Assembly: GCA_900318205.1 (NCBI GenBank)
Contig: ONJS01000033.1
Span: 1 to 56,690 of the forward strand
Length of the DNA stretch: 56,690 nucleotides
Direction: 5' to 3'
Origin: an uncultured Prevotellaceae bacterium
GTDB taxonomy: Bacteria > Bacteroidota > Bacteroidia > Bacteroidales > Muribaculaceae
Shown here: positions 7,534 to 16,401 of the stretch, in pieces
Position numbering within the stretch: the stretch's first letter is position 1
How the letters are laid out: every line of letters starts with the position of its first letter
Notes under the pieces: model-generated
What the model was told of the DNA's origin: nothing
The model's input: the letters and a program-made list of their open reading frames with translations, nothing else
Database searches by the model: none
Program-made: the position numbers and the translations under genes

Positions 7534-9564
7534 ATGAAACGACTCACCACCTATTTATTGATCCTGATAACGGCAATCAGCATGATTGCCCAACCCGTTG
7601 AACCTGAAAAGAAAGAACGTAAAAAAGTGGCTGTGGTACTGTGTGGCGGCGGCGCCATGGGTACCATACACATCGGCGCCCTCAAGGTGCTGGAAGAGGC
7701 CGGCATCCCGATCGATATGGTCACCGGTACGTCGATGGGCAGTATCATCGGCGGCATGTATGCCGTGGGTTACAATGCCGAGGACATTGAGGAAATCGTC
7801 AACAGCATGGACTGGGGCGACATCCTGCGCGACCGCCTGTCGATGAGAAACCAGACGCTTGACGAGCGTGAGAAACAGAATATCTACCTGTTTGACTACC
7901 GTGTGTTCCTGGACAAAAGCCAGGATACGCTGGCAGGTGGCTTCATCCGCGGTATCAACGTTGAGAAGACCCTGCGCCACTACCTGCGCCAACCCGAGGA
8001 CATCGACTTCAAGAAACTGCCGCGCCCCTTCGGCTGCATCGCGACTGACCTGATCACCGACAGCGAGGTGGTGCTCGACCATGGCTCGCTTGCCAGGTCA
8101 ATCCGCGCCAGTATGGCGGTGCCCGGAGTTTTTGCTCCCGTGAGAATGGATCCCTATATTCTGGTTGACGGTGGCACCAAGAACAACTTCCCAGCTGACT
8201 TGGCACGCAAGATGGGAGCCGACATCGTCATCGGTATCAGGACCGACCTGGGCTTGAACGACAAGTACTACTCCACGTCGGACATCTTGGAGCGTTCGGT
8301 GGGAGCCGACATCCACAACCGCAGCGATGAGAATGACAAATATTGCGACCTGATCATCCGAGTACCAGTTAGGGGCTATTCAGCAGCCCACTTCTACAAC
8401 TCGGCCATCAAGGAACTGATCAAGCGCGGTGAGGAAGCCACAAGGGCAAAGATGGACTCCATCATGATGCTCAAGGAAAGAATCGGTGTCCCCGCCGATT
8501 ACAAGCCCGAATATAGCATCATCAGCCTGAACGACATCGATAACACCCAAGCCGGTAAACTCGTGAATGAAGAGAACGCCAAGAACTCCATCAAGGCGAG
8601 CGTCGGCCTGCGCTATGACAACGAGGAACTGGTGGCTGCACAAATCGGCGCTACCTATTACTTCGGCAACAAACTGAATAAGACGCTGGACCTCACGCTG
8701 CGTTTAGGTAAGCGCACAATGGGTAAATTAGCTTGGAACATGATGCCCAAGCCGAACTATAAGATCGGCTTATCCTATGAGATTTGGCACGAAGACATCG
8801 ATCTCTACAGGGGGAAGCATCGCTCAGATAACCTAAAGTTCATCTATCAGAAGGCCAATGCTACCCTGCTCTCATTTGACGCACTCAACCTGAATGTTGA
8901 CCTGGGCATTGCCTGGGAGCATTACCACCACTATGATTATATGGCCAATCCGTACAGCATCAGCTACTTCAAGCCCAACGATTACTACTTCAATTACCAC
9001 GCCCGCGCCCAATACAACAGTGAGGACCACTGGTACTTCACCCACAAGGGCATGCGTGCCGAGGCACGCTATGCCTATTACACTGACAACTTTGCCCAGT
9101 GGAAAGGCCATGCCGGATTCAGCGAGGTGAGCGCCCGCTGGCGCGTGACCTTCCCGTTGACCTCAACGACCCACTTGCAACCCACGATCTATGGCCGTCT
9201 GCTATTTGGTAAAGACATTCCCTCCCAGGCTATGAACATGATGGGTGGTAACCGCGACGGCATCTATTACGACCAGCAACTGCAATTCGCAGGCTTTGGA
9301 CGCTGCAATGTCATGGAAAATCATGTGGTCGTGGCTGGTGTCAGGCTGCAACAGCGTCTGTACAAGGAACACTACTTGATGGTCAAGGGACACGTCGCCG
9401 AGCAAAACTACAAATTAAAAAACATCTTTGAGGACAAGCCCATCTGGGGCGCCCAAGTCGCCTACGCCTACAACAGCATCGTCGGTCCCTTGGGTGGCTC
9501 ACTCAGTTGGAGCAACTACACCAAGCAAGTCGCCATTTACATCAACCTCGGCTTCGAGTTCTAA
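7534..9564 (+). CDS. patatin-like phospholipase with C-terminal outer-membrane barrel
   Basis: A 676-residue protein starting MKRLTTYLLILITAISMIAQ, a signal peptide. The patatin domain (about 30-240) shows the oxyanion loop CGGGAMG near residue 35, the nucleophile elbow GTSMG near 65 and the catalytic DGG near 211, i.e. a Ser-Asp dyad. A linker follows at about 310-330. The C-terminal half has alternating aromatic beta-strands and ends AIYINLGFEF with a terminal Phe, typical of an outer-membrane barrel. The layout matches the PlpD/surface-antigen type (RssA-like patatin plus barrel), implying a lipase carried across or to the outer membrane. Substrate is inferred to be phospholipid. Monocistronic. 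Confidence 0.9.
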   Translation: MKRLTTYLLILITAISMIAQPVEPEKKERKKVAVVLCGGGAMGTIHIGALKVLEEAGIPIDMVTGTSMGSIIGGMYAVGYNAEDIEEIVNSMDWGDILRDRLSMRNQTLDEREKQNIYLFDYRVFLDKSQDTLAGGFIRGINVEKTLRHYLRQPEDIDFKKLPRPFGCIATDLITDSEVVLDHGSLARSIRASMAVPGVFAPVRMDPYILVDGGTKNNFPADLARKMGADIVIGIRTDLGLNDKYYSTSDILERSVGADIHNRSDENDKYCDLIIRVPVRGYSAAHFYNSAIKELIKRGEEATRAKMDSIMMLKERIGVPADYKPEYSIISLNDIDNTQAGKLVNEENAKNSIKASVGLRYDNEELVAAQIGATYYFGNKLNKTLDLTLRLGKRTMGKLAWNMMPKPNYKIGLSYEIWHEDIDLYRGKHRSDNLKFIYQKANATLLSFDALNLNVDLGIAWEHYHHYDYMANPYSISYFKPNDYYFNYHARAQYNSEDHWYFTHKGMRAEARYAYYTDNFAQWKGHAGFSEVSARWRVTFPLTSTTHLQPTIYGRLLFGKDIPSQAMNMMGGNRDGIYYDQQLQFAGFGRCNVMENHVVVAGVRLQQRLYKEHYLMVKGHVAEQNYKLKNIFEDKPIWGAQVAYAYNSIVGPLGGSLSWSNYTKQVAIYINLGFEF

Positions 9565-9606
9565 GGATCCTCACACTAAAATAACACTATTTTTCAAACA
9601 ACAGAA

Positions 9607-9658
9607 AACTCTGAATAATCTGAGTCCTGTAAAATGAGACATCAGATTATTCAGAGTT
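9607..9658. terminator. bidirectional terminator hairpin
   Basis: A 17-bp perfect stem (9607-9623 with 9642-9658) and an 18-base loop lie between two convergent genes, ending at 9564 (plus) and 9684 (minus). Confidence 0.8.
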
Positions 9659-9683
9659 CATTGTTATTCGAGAGGCTCAGCAA

Positions 9684-12446
9684 TTACAAGTGGCCATAAA
9701 GCAAGTAGTTAATCAAGGCTGTTACGTCATTGATATTCACTCGTCCATCACCATCCATATCTGCTCCATTTGGCAAGGCATCACCTCCCAACATGCCGTT
9801 AATCAAGGAAGTCACATCATCGATATTCACCTTGCCATCGCCATCCACGTCACCAGAAGCTTCGGGCGAGTCAAAGCCGTCAATATTGGTAAATTCGGAC
9901 CATGGCCACATATTTTTGTAAGCATTTATCGATATACGTGGCACATGGAGCGAAGCGTTATAGTTGAAAAATATATCGTAAGGTGAAGTCGTTGGTGGTG
10001 TTATTGCTAAGCAAGTTATATCTGTTAGATTCTCATTATATAAAAACGCACCGGTACCGATGTATTTGACAGAGTTACCAATAATTATACTCTTCAAATT
10101 TAATAATGAGGAGAAAAATGCATAGTCTCCGATGGTAATAACAGAGTTGGGGATATTCACATTAGTCAGACCATTGCACTCTTCGAAAGCTCGGTCTCCA
10201 ATGGATGTAACAGAGTTCGGAATAACTATGCTTGTCAGATCACTACAGAAAGAAAAAGCATTGTCACAGATAGAAGTGACGGAGTTGGGGATATTTACAT
10301 TAGTCAAACCCGTACAATAACTGAAAGCGTCCTCAGTAATACTAATCGTGCCATCTCTTAGCGAGATTTGGGTGCCACCTGGCATGTTTCCTTTATACTT
10401 ATAGGCTACTAAACCAGCATATACCAGTCCATCTGGCTGATTATTGAACCACGCAGTATTAGAAAACGCTCTGGGGCCAATATAGTTAACGGAGTTGGGG
10501 ATATTCACATTAGTCAAACCCGTACAGTCATAGAACGCGTTTGCTGCAATACCGATCGTGCCTTCTCTTAGCGAGATTTGGGTGCCATCTGGCATGTTTC
10601 CCTTATATTTATAGGCTACTAAACCAGCATATACCAATCCATCTGGCTGATTATTAAACCACGCAGTATTATGAAACGCAATGGGGCCGATATTAATAAC
10701 AGAATTCGGAATGCTAATATCTGCAAGCTCCAAGCAATCATAAAATGCACTTCCCCCTATGGTGGTGACAGAGTTGGGAATGTCTATACTCGTCAGACCG
10801 TAGCAGGAAAGGAAAGCATTATCTTTGATAGATGTAACAGAGTTCGGAATAAGAATATCGGTAATTTTTGAATATGCAACAAAGCCTTCTGGCAAAATCA
10901 TCACTTCGTTACCTATCGTGACCTTTTGAATGCTATCTTTCTTCATCCCGCCCATATTCTCGCAGCGCTGAGCATTCCAAACGAGTTCAACAGGGCTGCA
11001 GCCAAAAAACGCATTTTCATCAATACGCTTAATTGATTTTCCGATGACCGCGCTCGTTAAACCAGAACAACCATAGAACGCTCTATCACCGATAGAAGTG
11101 ACCAAATTGGAAATAGTCAAACTCGTCAGACCTCTACAGCCACAGAATGCATAATCGTTAATGGTAGTGATCGAGTTTGGAATTGTTAAGTCTGTAACTT
11201 CTTGCCCATTCAAATACAAATGATGGGCAAGCAAAAGAGGGTTAGAACTATAAGACTTAACTCTATCGTTAGGATCAAAACCGAAAGAAATCCTGCACCA
11301 CGCCTCTAGATCTGTGATATCAACACGGGTTAATCCACTGCAATTATGGAACGCTTTATTGCCGATGGTAGTGACTAATTTGGGAATACTCACACTCGTT
11401 AAACCTTTGCAATTATCGAACGCATATTCACCGATGGAGGTGACATCAGTACCGATATTAACACTCGTTAAGCCACTACAGTATGCAAAGGCGTACTTGC
11501 CAATGGCGGTGACAGAGTTAGGGATATCCATGCTCAACAGTCCCACACATCCTTGGAAGGCATAATTGCTAATGGTGGTAATTGAATTGGGTATGGTCGC
11601 ATTAGTTAGGCTGGTACAACCAGCGAACACACAAGAGCCAATATCAGTGACCGAATTGGGGATGTTCACACTTGTTAAAGCGGAACAGGAACTAAAGGCA
11701 TTATCACCTAATGAAGTGACTGAGTTGGGGATCGTCACACCAGTAAGGCTGCTGCATTGTTCGAACGCAGACCTGCCGATTGTGATGACTGAATTGGGTA
11801 TACTTACACTCGTTAGGCTACGACAGGCAATAAAGGCACCATCACTGATAGAGGTGAGCGAGCTGGGAATGCTAACACTTGTTAGGGCGAAGCAGGCACC
11901 AAAGGCTAAATCACCTAATGAAGTGACAGAGTTAGGAATCGTCACACTCGTCAAATTGATACAGCCATAAAAAGCATAACCGCCAATGGAAATAACAGAG
12001 TTAGGGATTGTCATATCAGATAAACTCGTACATCCACAAAAGGCATTTTCACCAATATGCTTAATTGTGTTTGGTAGATTAATTTGAGTTATCTTTGAGC
12101 AACGAACAAATGCTCCGTGTCCGTAATCATGGGACCCTTCTTCTATTCTAGTTACAGGCGCTTGTAGTGAGCGAGTGTAAGTTATGTATTCACCATTACT
12201 ATCCTGTTCTGTCCATTTATATTCATATGTAACAGTCGATGGGATATTGACAATGCCACTTAAGTTTTTATCATTATCCAAAGCAACAGCAGCGTAATCT
12301 GCCTCAGCTGCATAGCCATATCCATGAATATATACGTTAAACTTTACTCCATCAACTTCGACTTCCCATGCTTGGGCAGATTTCACACCTGCCAGAAGTA
12401 GTGTCGCAAGAGTAAAGATACGTAAAGAAATGTAAAAGTTTTTCAT
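9684..12446 (-). CDS. BspA-like LRR_5 surface protein with dockerin
   Basis: A 920-residue secreted protein. ATG 12446 gives MKNFYISLRIFTLATLLLAG and a signal peptide ending near SAQA. Residues about 100-850 are more than twenty BspA/LRR_5 units of about 23 residues with consensus IPNSVTSIGDxAFxxCxxL. The tail (about 860-920) is a pair of dockerin-like Ca-binding loops (GDVDGDGKVNIDDVTSLIN and ADMDGDGRVNINDVTALIN). BspA-type proteins act in adhesion and host or community binding; this is a family-level inference. The gene is AT-richer than its neighbours. Two 70-residue units (NTAWFNNQPDGLVYAGLVAY...) are near-identical tandem copies. No convincing promoter was found close upstream. Confidence 0.9.
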   Translation of the reverse strand: MKNFYISLRIFTLATLLLAGVKSAQAWEVEVDGVKFNVYIHGYGYAAEADYAAVALDNDKNLSGIVNIPSTVTYEYKWTEQDSNGEYITYTRSLQAPVTRIEEGSHDYGHGAFVRCSKITQINLPNTIKHIGENAFCGCTSLSDMTIPNSVISIGGYAFYGCINLTSVTIPNSVTSLGDLAFGACFALTSVSIPSSLTSISDGAFIACRSLTSVSIPNSVITIGRSAFEQCSSLTGVTIPNSVTSLGDNAFSSCSALTSVNIPNSVTDIGSCVFAGCTSLTNATIPNSITTISNYAFQGCVGLLSMDIPNSVTAIGKYAFAYCSGLTSVNIGTDVTSIGEYAFDNCKGLTSVSIPKLVTTIGNKAFHNCSGLTRVDITDLEAWCRISFGFDPNDRVKSYSSNPLLLAHHLYLNGQEVTDLTIPNSITTINDYAFCGCRGLTSLTISNLVTSIGDRAFYGCSGLTSAVIGKSIKRIDENAFFGCSPVELVWNAQRCENMGGMKKDSIQKVTIGNEVMILPEGFVAYSKITDILIPNSVTSIKDNAFLSCYGLTSIDIPNSVTTIGGSAFYDCLELADISIPNSVINIGPIAFHNTAWFNNQPDGLVYAGLVAYKYKGNMPDGTQISLREGTIGIAANAFYDCTGLTNVNIPNSVNYIGPRAFSNTAWFNNQPDGLVYAGLVAYKYKGNMPGGTQISLRDGTISITEDAFSYCTGLTNVNIPNSVTSICDNAFSFCSDLTSIVIPNSVTSIGDRAFEECNGLTNVNIPNSVITIGDYAFFSSLLNLKSIIIGNSVKYIGTGAFLYNENLTDITCLAITPPTTSPYDIFFNYNASLHVPRISINAYKNMWPWSEFTNIDGFDSPEASGDVDGDGKVNIDDVTSLINGMLGGDALPNGADMDGDGRVNINDVTALINYLLYGHL
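10281..10700. repeat. intragenic 210-bp tandem duplication
   Basis: Two successive 210-bp units (about 10281-10490 and 10491-10700) are near-identical, for example GTTGGGGATATT at 10284 and again at 10494. They keep the reading frame (70 codons) and encode two copies of a WFNNQPDGLVYAGLVAYKYK segment inside the LRR protein. Confidence 0.75.
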
Positions 12447-12813
12447 CAAATAATAGTTTATGGATGGAGAATATCAGCCCTAATTATCCCCCCTAAAATA
12501 CAACAAAAGCATGAGCTGAAATTGCAACACCTTCTTTGGAGGCCTTAGGAAAGACAGAAATGCGCATGCAGAGAGAGCTACCCACGCTTATAGCGCAGAA
12601 ACCATCCTGCAATCCGTACACATTTTTTGTTGAAAAGTCCCTAAGTTTTCAAAGAGAGCGAATAGCAAAACGCCTTTTTTACTAATATGTCACAAGTGGC
12701 AATCTCAAAGATAACCACATGCAAAAATACAATAGATTTATGAAAAAAGCACCAATTTTAGGAAACTATTTGATTATTCTAATTCAACATTGTGCATTTT
12801 ATATGATTAACAC

Positions 12814-12821
12814 TACCTTCG
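12814..12821 (+). promoter_or_regulatory. -7 element before a short ORF/RNA
   Basis: TACCTTCG differs from TAnnTTTG at one base, with a TTG about 21 bases upstream. Start of transcription would fall near 12828. In the rest of the 12447-12813 spacer I see only AT-rich noncoding sequence. Confidence 0.4.
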
Positions 12822-12843
12822 CGAAAAAAATAATTGATGGCCC

Positions 12844-12930
12844 ATGAATGTGTATCAGCGACAATGCCTGGACAAGTCTGTTGCCCGCGAGCTGGCTTCT
12901 TTCGCGAGCAAGAGGCTTGCAAGGCTTTGA
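12844..12930 (+). CDS. possible 28-aa small protein or part of a small RNA
   Basis: ATG 12844 opens a 28-codon frame (MNVYQRQCLDKSVARELASF...) ending TGA 12930. It lies 22 bases after a TACCTTCG element and 30 bases before a strong hairpin. The product would be basic, Ala/Arg/Leu-rich and soluble. The promoter-ORF-terminator arrangement supports a discrete transcript of about 160 bases. Whether it is translated cannot be told. No family recognised. Confidence 0.35.
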   Translation: MNVYQRQCLDKSVARELASFASKRLARL

Positions 12931-12959
12931 TACATCTTGAACCAGATATGGAAAAATAG

Positions 12960-12989
12960 ATGCAGGGAACCTTTCCGGGTTCCCTGCAT
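12960..12989. terminator. bidirectional terminator hairpin
   Basis: A 12-bp perfect stem (12960-12971 with 12978-12989) has a 6-base loop. On the minus strand it is followed by CTATTTTTC, which suits the end of the pldA operon; on the plus strand by TTATATAG, ending the short ORF transcript. Confidence 0.75.
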
Positions 12990-13017
12990 TTATATAGTGT
13001 TGTGATGAATTGCGCCC

Positions 13018-13854
13018 TTAGAAGTCGCTGAAGAAATTGGGACGGATCAAAATGCCGATGCGCAGGCGGCAGTGGTACTTGTTGTAGTCCAGCAGGTTCT
13101 CGCCGTAGCCATCATAGAAATGCAGCATCAAGTACTGGTTATCCCTCTTGCTGAAGCGGAATCCCACATTCAGGATTGTGTTGAAGTTGAGGTTCCATCC
13201 CTGGCGTTTCACGAAGGTGACATCGGCCACCCAGCGCCTGTCGGCCGAGATAAACTGTGAACCAACCTGGAAGATACCACAATACTTGAGGATGTCCTTG
13301 TTCTGTTGTCCGTCGATGATGGGAATCCATGTCTTGCCATACACCTCCAGTCGAGGGTCAATCACTGCAGCATAGCTGACTGAAACCTTGTTCCAGCTGC
13401 GCGATGCCTCGCCGTCACGACCGTTGGACTCATGTTCAAGCATGATTGTGCCATTTCCCACAAGCTTACCGTTATACACGACCAGATTCTGCACACCGAT
13501 GCCGGGATTGAAGTTCAGGTCGTGGAAGGGCAACGACTCCTCAAACACGTTCCAAATCGCCTTCTGTGAGTATTGCAGGAACAGGTGGCTGTGCAAGGGC
13601 AGGATGGACTTGGTGAGCCTGTGGCGGAAACTGATTTGGAACTTCACGTCGCTGTTGAACTCGGTGGGTTTGGTATTGAGTGCCGTACCACCGACAAAGT
13701 AAGTGTCCTTGTAGATGCCAAAGGCAGGTCGGCTATCAAAGTCATTTACAATGCTGTCGGCATTCAATATCTCCTGCTTGGTGGTGATCTGAGCCATTAA
13801 CGGCAAACCGACCAATGCCATCATCACCAAATATAATACTCTCGTGTACTTCAT
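13018..13854 (-). CDS. pldA: outer-membrane phospholipase A (OMPLA)
   Basis: A 278-residue protein. MKYTRVLYLVMMALVGLPLMA is a signal peptide. The central HESNGRDGEASRSWN matches the OMPLA active-site strand; its His and Ser correspond to the catalytic pair (His142/Ser144 in E. coli), and the Asn in SRSWN is also conserved. Alternating aromatic strands and the final RIGILIRPNFFSDF fit a 12-stranded barrel with a C-terminal Phe. The enzyme hydrolyses mislocalised phospholipids in the outer leaflet as a Ca-dependent dimer and helps keep outer-membrane asymmetry. It is the last gene of the minus-strand operon that begins with RND efflux genes, 46 bases after a lipoprotein gene. Confidence 0.92.
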   Translation of the reverse strand: MKYTRVLYLVMMALVGLPLMAQITTKQEILNADSIVNDFDSRPAFGIYKDTYFVGGTALNTKPTEFNSDVKFQISFRHRLTKSILPLHSHLFLQYSQKAIWNVFEESLPFHDLNFNPGIGVQNLVVYNGKLVGNGTIMLEHESNGRDGEASRSWNKVSVSYAAVIDPRLEVYGKTWIPIIDGQQNKDILKYCGIFQVGSQFISADRRWVADVTFVKRQGWNLNFNTILNVGFRFSKRDNQYLMLHFYDGYGENLLDYNKYHCRLRIGILIRPNFFSDF

Positions 13855-13900
13855 AACTTCAATTGTGAAATCTTTATATTATTGTTTCTATTTGTTCTCG

Positions 13901-14926
13901 TTAAAGTATCGTAAATCCTGATGGAGAGATATCTTCATAGGTCCTGATGATCTTGCCATTCATCCACAGATGAGTCCGCGACTTATCTGTCTCGTTGTTA
14001 TACTCCCTGGTGAGCAAATACACATCATCGCCATAGGAGTGGACTTCGACGGACTGTGAACTGGTACATTCCCATCCTGACAGAAAATGTTCAGGGACGC
14101 CATCGGTCCACAGGGTAGCTAAAGATGTTTTGTTATAATCAATTTCAAAGCCTGCCGCATAGATGTGGTCGTTGCACTTTGTCACCGACTCCACGCTCCC
14201 GATCAAGTACTCGTCACCTGACAATTCCCTGGGATAGCTGACAGGATAAATCTCATATTCCTTGTCGACCCAGACTGCAGGCAAACCTTCAATAATGCCG
14301 CCGATGATGGTGTGGTCACGGTCATAGGCATAGATGGCACGGCACTCGCCCGTTATGGCAGCCCCGGGCATGGGCAGGAACTCTTTCTTGTAATTGGTGT
14401 ACAGCACCGGCAAGTAATGACCATCACCATTATCGTCACCGAAGCCATAACCGATAACATAGCACTTGCCTTCACTCACAGCGAGTGCATGGTTGTCGGG
14501 GATGAAGTCATGGAAATCCTCAAGCGGGAAGATGCCGCTGTTCTTCAGCACATTGGGAATATCCAGCAAATAGATATAATAATCCCATTTGCCAATGCCG
14601 TAGGTCCAGTGATCCACATCATCGATAAAATCGACATGCAGGGTGTTCCATTTTCCGTTTTTCCAATAACCCACGCGACCCTTGCTATGGGTTCCCGACG
14701 CAAAATAGTCTTCACCTTCGGATATAATTTCGGCGGCAAACTGGCAGTTCGGCAATTGCGCTACCAGCTCACCGTACTGATCAAGGACATGGCCGTCATG
14801 GGTCAGCACCAGCACTGTGCGCTCGTCAACCGGCTTAATGGGGTTGACTGGCTCATGGTGCTCACAAGACGATAGCAGCAATATGGCGCATGCTGCTAGA
14901 AAGTAATAAAAAAGAGAATTTCTCAT
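13901..14926 (-). CDS. lipoprotein of unknown function (beta-propeller-like)
   Basis: A 341-residue protein with a lipoprotein signal (AACAILLLSSCEHHE; Cys21 in an LSSC lipobox). The mature part has repeated blocks of strand-loop-strand with W/Y and D-rich turns, for example GYWKNGKWNTLHVDF, TLWTDGVPEHF and HLWMNGKIIRTY. These look like propeller blades. No named family recognised. It sits 18 bases after the outer-membrane factor gene and 46 before pldA on the same strand, so it is part of that operon. It probably resides at a membrane facing the periplasm or surface; role unknown. Confidence 0.7.
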   Translation of the reverse strand: MRNSLFYYFLAACAILLLSSCEHHEPVNPIKPVDERTVLVLTHDGHVLDQYGELVAQLPNCQFAAEIISEGEDYFASGTHSKGRVGYWKNGKWNTLHVDFIDDVDHWTYGIGKWDYYIYLLDIPNVLKNSGIFPLEDFHDFIPDNHALAVSEGKCYVIGYGFGDDNGDGHYLPVLYTNYKKEFLPMPGAAITGECRAIYAYDRDHTIIGGIIEGLPAVWVDKEYEIYPVSYPRELSGDEYLIGSVESVTKCNDHIYAAGFEIDYNKTSLATLWTDGVPEHFLSGWECTSSQSVEVHSYGDDVYLLTREYNNETDKSRTHLWMNGKIIRTYEDISPSGFTIL

Positions 14927-14944
14927 ATCGAAACAATTATTTAG

Positions 14945-16330
14945 TTATCGTGTAGCACCACCCAGGGCGATGTATAGGGCGATGAGAGCTTGAGCGCCAT
15001 TGTACATATTTGTCGCCTCGTTGAGCTGGGCATTCAGGAGCGATTCCTGGGCCGTGAGCACCTCCAGATAGCTGGCCTTGCCATTGTCCATGAGTTCATG
15101 AGTACCGACATAGGCAAGCTTCAACACCTCAATCTGGCGTTGGTAATAGCCATGCTTCTCGACCGACGCCTGACAGTCGGCCAGCGCATCATTGACCTCG
15201 CTGCCGGCTTCGATGACGGTCTGCACATACTGGTTCATCAAGTCCTCCTGGGTCAGCTGGCTGATTTTCAGGTTGGCCTTCAGTTTGCCCTGGGCATAGA
15301 TGGGCTGTGCGAGCGATGCCACGGCATTAAGCAGTATCTTGCCAGGATTGACCACCACCGAGCCGGCACTATTCGTCCACCCTGCCACGCCCTGCAGACT
15401 GATGGAGGGGAAGAATGCGGCCCGTGCGGTCTGGGTGTTATAGAAAGCTTCTTCCATAGCCAGGTCGGCTAACTTGACGTCAGGACGGTTCTGCAGCAAC
15501 TGTGCAGGCACACCTGTACTGAAACGCCTGGGCAGAGCATAGGAGCCCAACCGGCTACGCTCGATGTGCTGTGGTGTGATGGCCAACAGGCAGCACAAGG
15601 AATTCTCCATTTGGCGAATGTTGTTGCGCGTGTCAACGATCGACGTTTTCACGTTCAAGTAGGATGACTCCATCTGGTTGACGGCTGTGGAATAGGACTT
15701 GCCGTTCTCCCACAGTATCTTCTGGGTCTCAAGCGAAATTTTCCACAGGCTGTCGGTTGCCAGAAGGATTTCCAGCTGCTGGTCGAGCAGAAGCAAGGTG
15801 CTGTACTGCTGTGCCACCGCCGAGATGATATTGGCACGGACGGCCTGCTCGGCAATCTGAGCCTGCTTGAGCACCGCTTCGGACTTGCGTTTCTTACTCT
15901 TGATGGAACCGAATGCGTCAACATCCCAGTTGACCTGCAGCGGCAGGTTATAAGTCCAGGATGCTGCACTGCCTCCAAATGAACCTACCGACCCCGATGG
16001 CGCCAAAACCACCGACGGGAAGAAGGCCTGCTTGGCTGCTGCCAGCGAAGCCTCGGACTGCTGGATGGCGATGCGCGCCGAGTTGATGTCGGTGTTGTGC
16101 ACGAGAGCGGTATCAATGAGGCGTTGCAGCAGCGGGTCGATGAAGAACTCACGCCACGATATGTCGGCTATTGAGGTGCTGTCAAGCGCCACTCCCGACC
16201 CCAGGCCGAACACGTCGGCAGGTACCGTCGCTTGGGATTGATACTTGCTGTGTAAACTCTTGACTGTGTCGCAGCCGCCAAGGGACAGTGCAACCACACT
16301 GATGAGTATAATATAGAATGATTTTTTCAT
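14945..16330 (-). CDS. RND efflux outer-membrane factor (OprM/NodT family lipoprotein)
   Basis: A 461-residue TolC-like channel. The N-terminus MKKSFYIILISVVALSLGGC has lipobox LGGC, typical of OprM-type factors. Long helical repeats (SLAAAKQAFFPSVVLAPSG and, in the second half, ARAAFFPSISLQGVAGW) are the two outer-membrane-efflux units. Downstream of the pump gene by 71 bases, it completes the tripartite pump by spanning the periplasm and outer membrane. Trimer formation and drug or toxic-compound export are family knowledge; the substrate is unknown. Confidence 0.92.
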   Translation of the reverse strand: MKKSFYIILISVVALSLGGCDTVKSLHSKYQSQATVPADVFGLGSGVALDSTSIADISWREFFIDPLLQRLIDTALVHNTDINSARIAIQQSEASLAAAKQAFFPSVVLAPSGSVGSFGGSAASWTYNLPLQVNWDVDAFGSIKSKKRKSEAVLKQAQIAEQAVRANIISAVAQQYSTLLLLDQQLEILLATDSLWKISLETQKILWENGKSYSTAVNQMESSYLNVKTSIVDTRNNIRQMENSLCCLLAITPQHIERSRLGSYALPRRFSTGVPAQLLQNRPDVKLADLAMEEAFYNTQTARAAFFPSISLQGVAGWTNSAGSVVVNPGKILLNAVASLAQPIYAQGKLKANLKISQLTQEDLMNQYVQTVIEAGSEVNDALADCQASVEKHGYYQRQIEVLKLAYVGTHELMDNGKASYLEVLTAQESLLNAQLNEATNMYNGAQALIALYIALGGATR

Positions 16331-16401
16331 TGTCAGTTATTCAGTTTTTTAACGTCATTAAGGACTCTGGGGGCCTTAAGGTCATTAAAGTCAACATAGT
16401 G

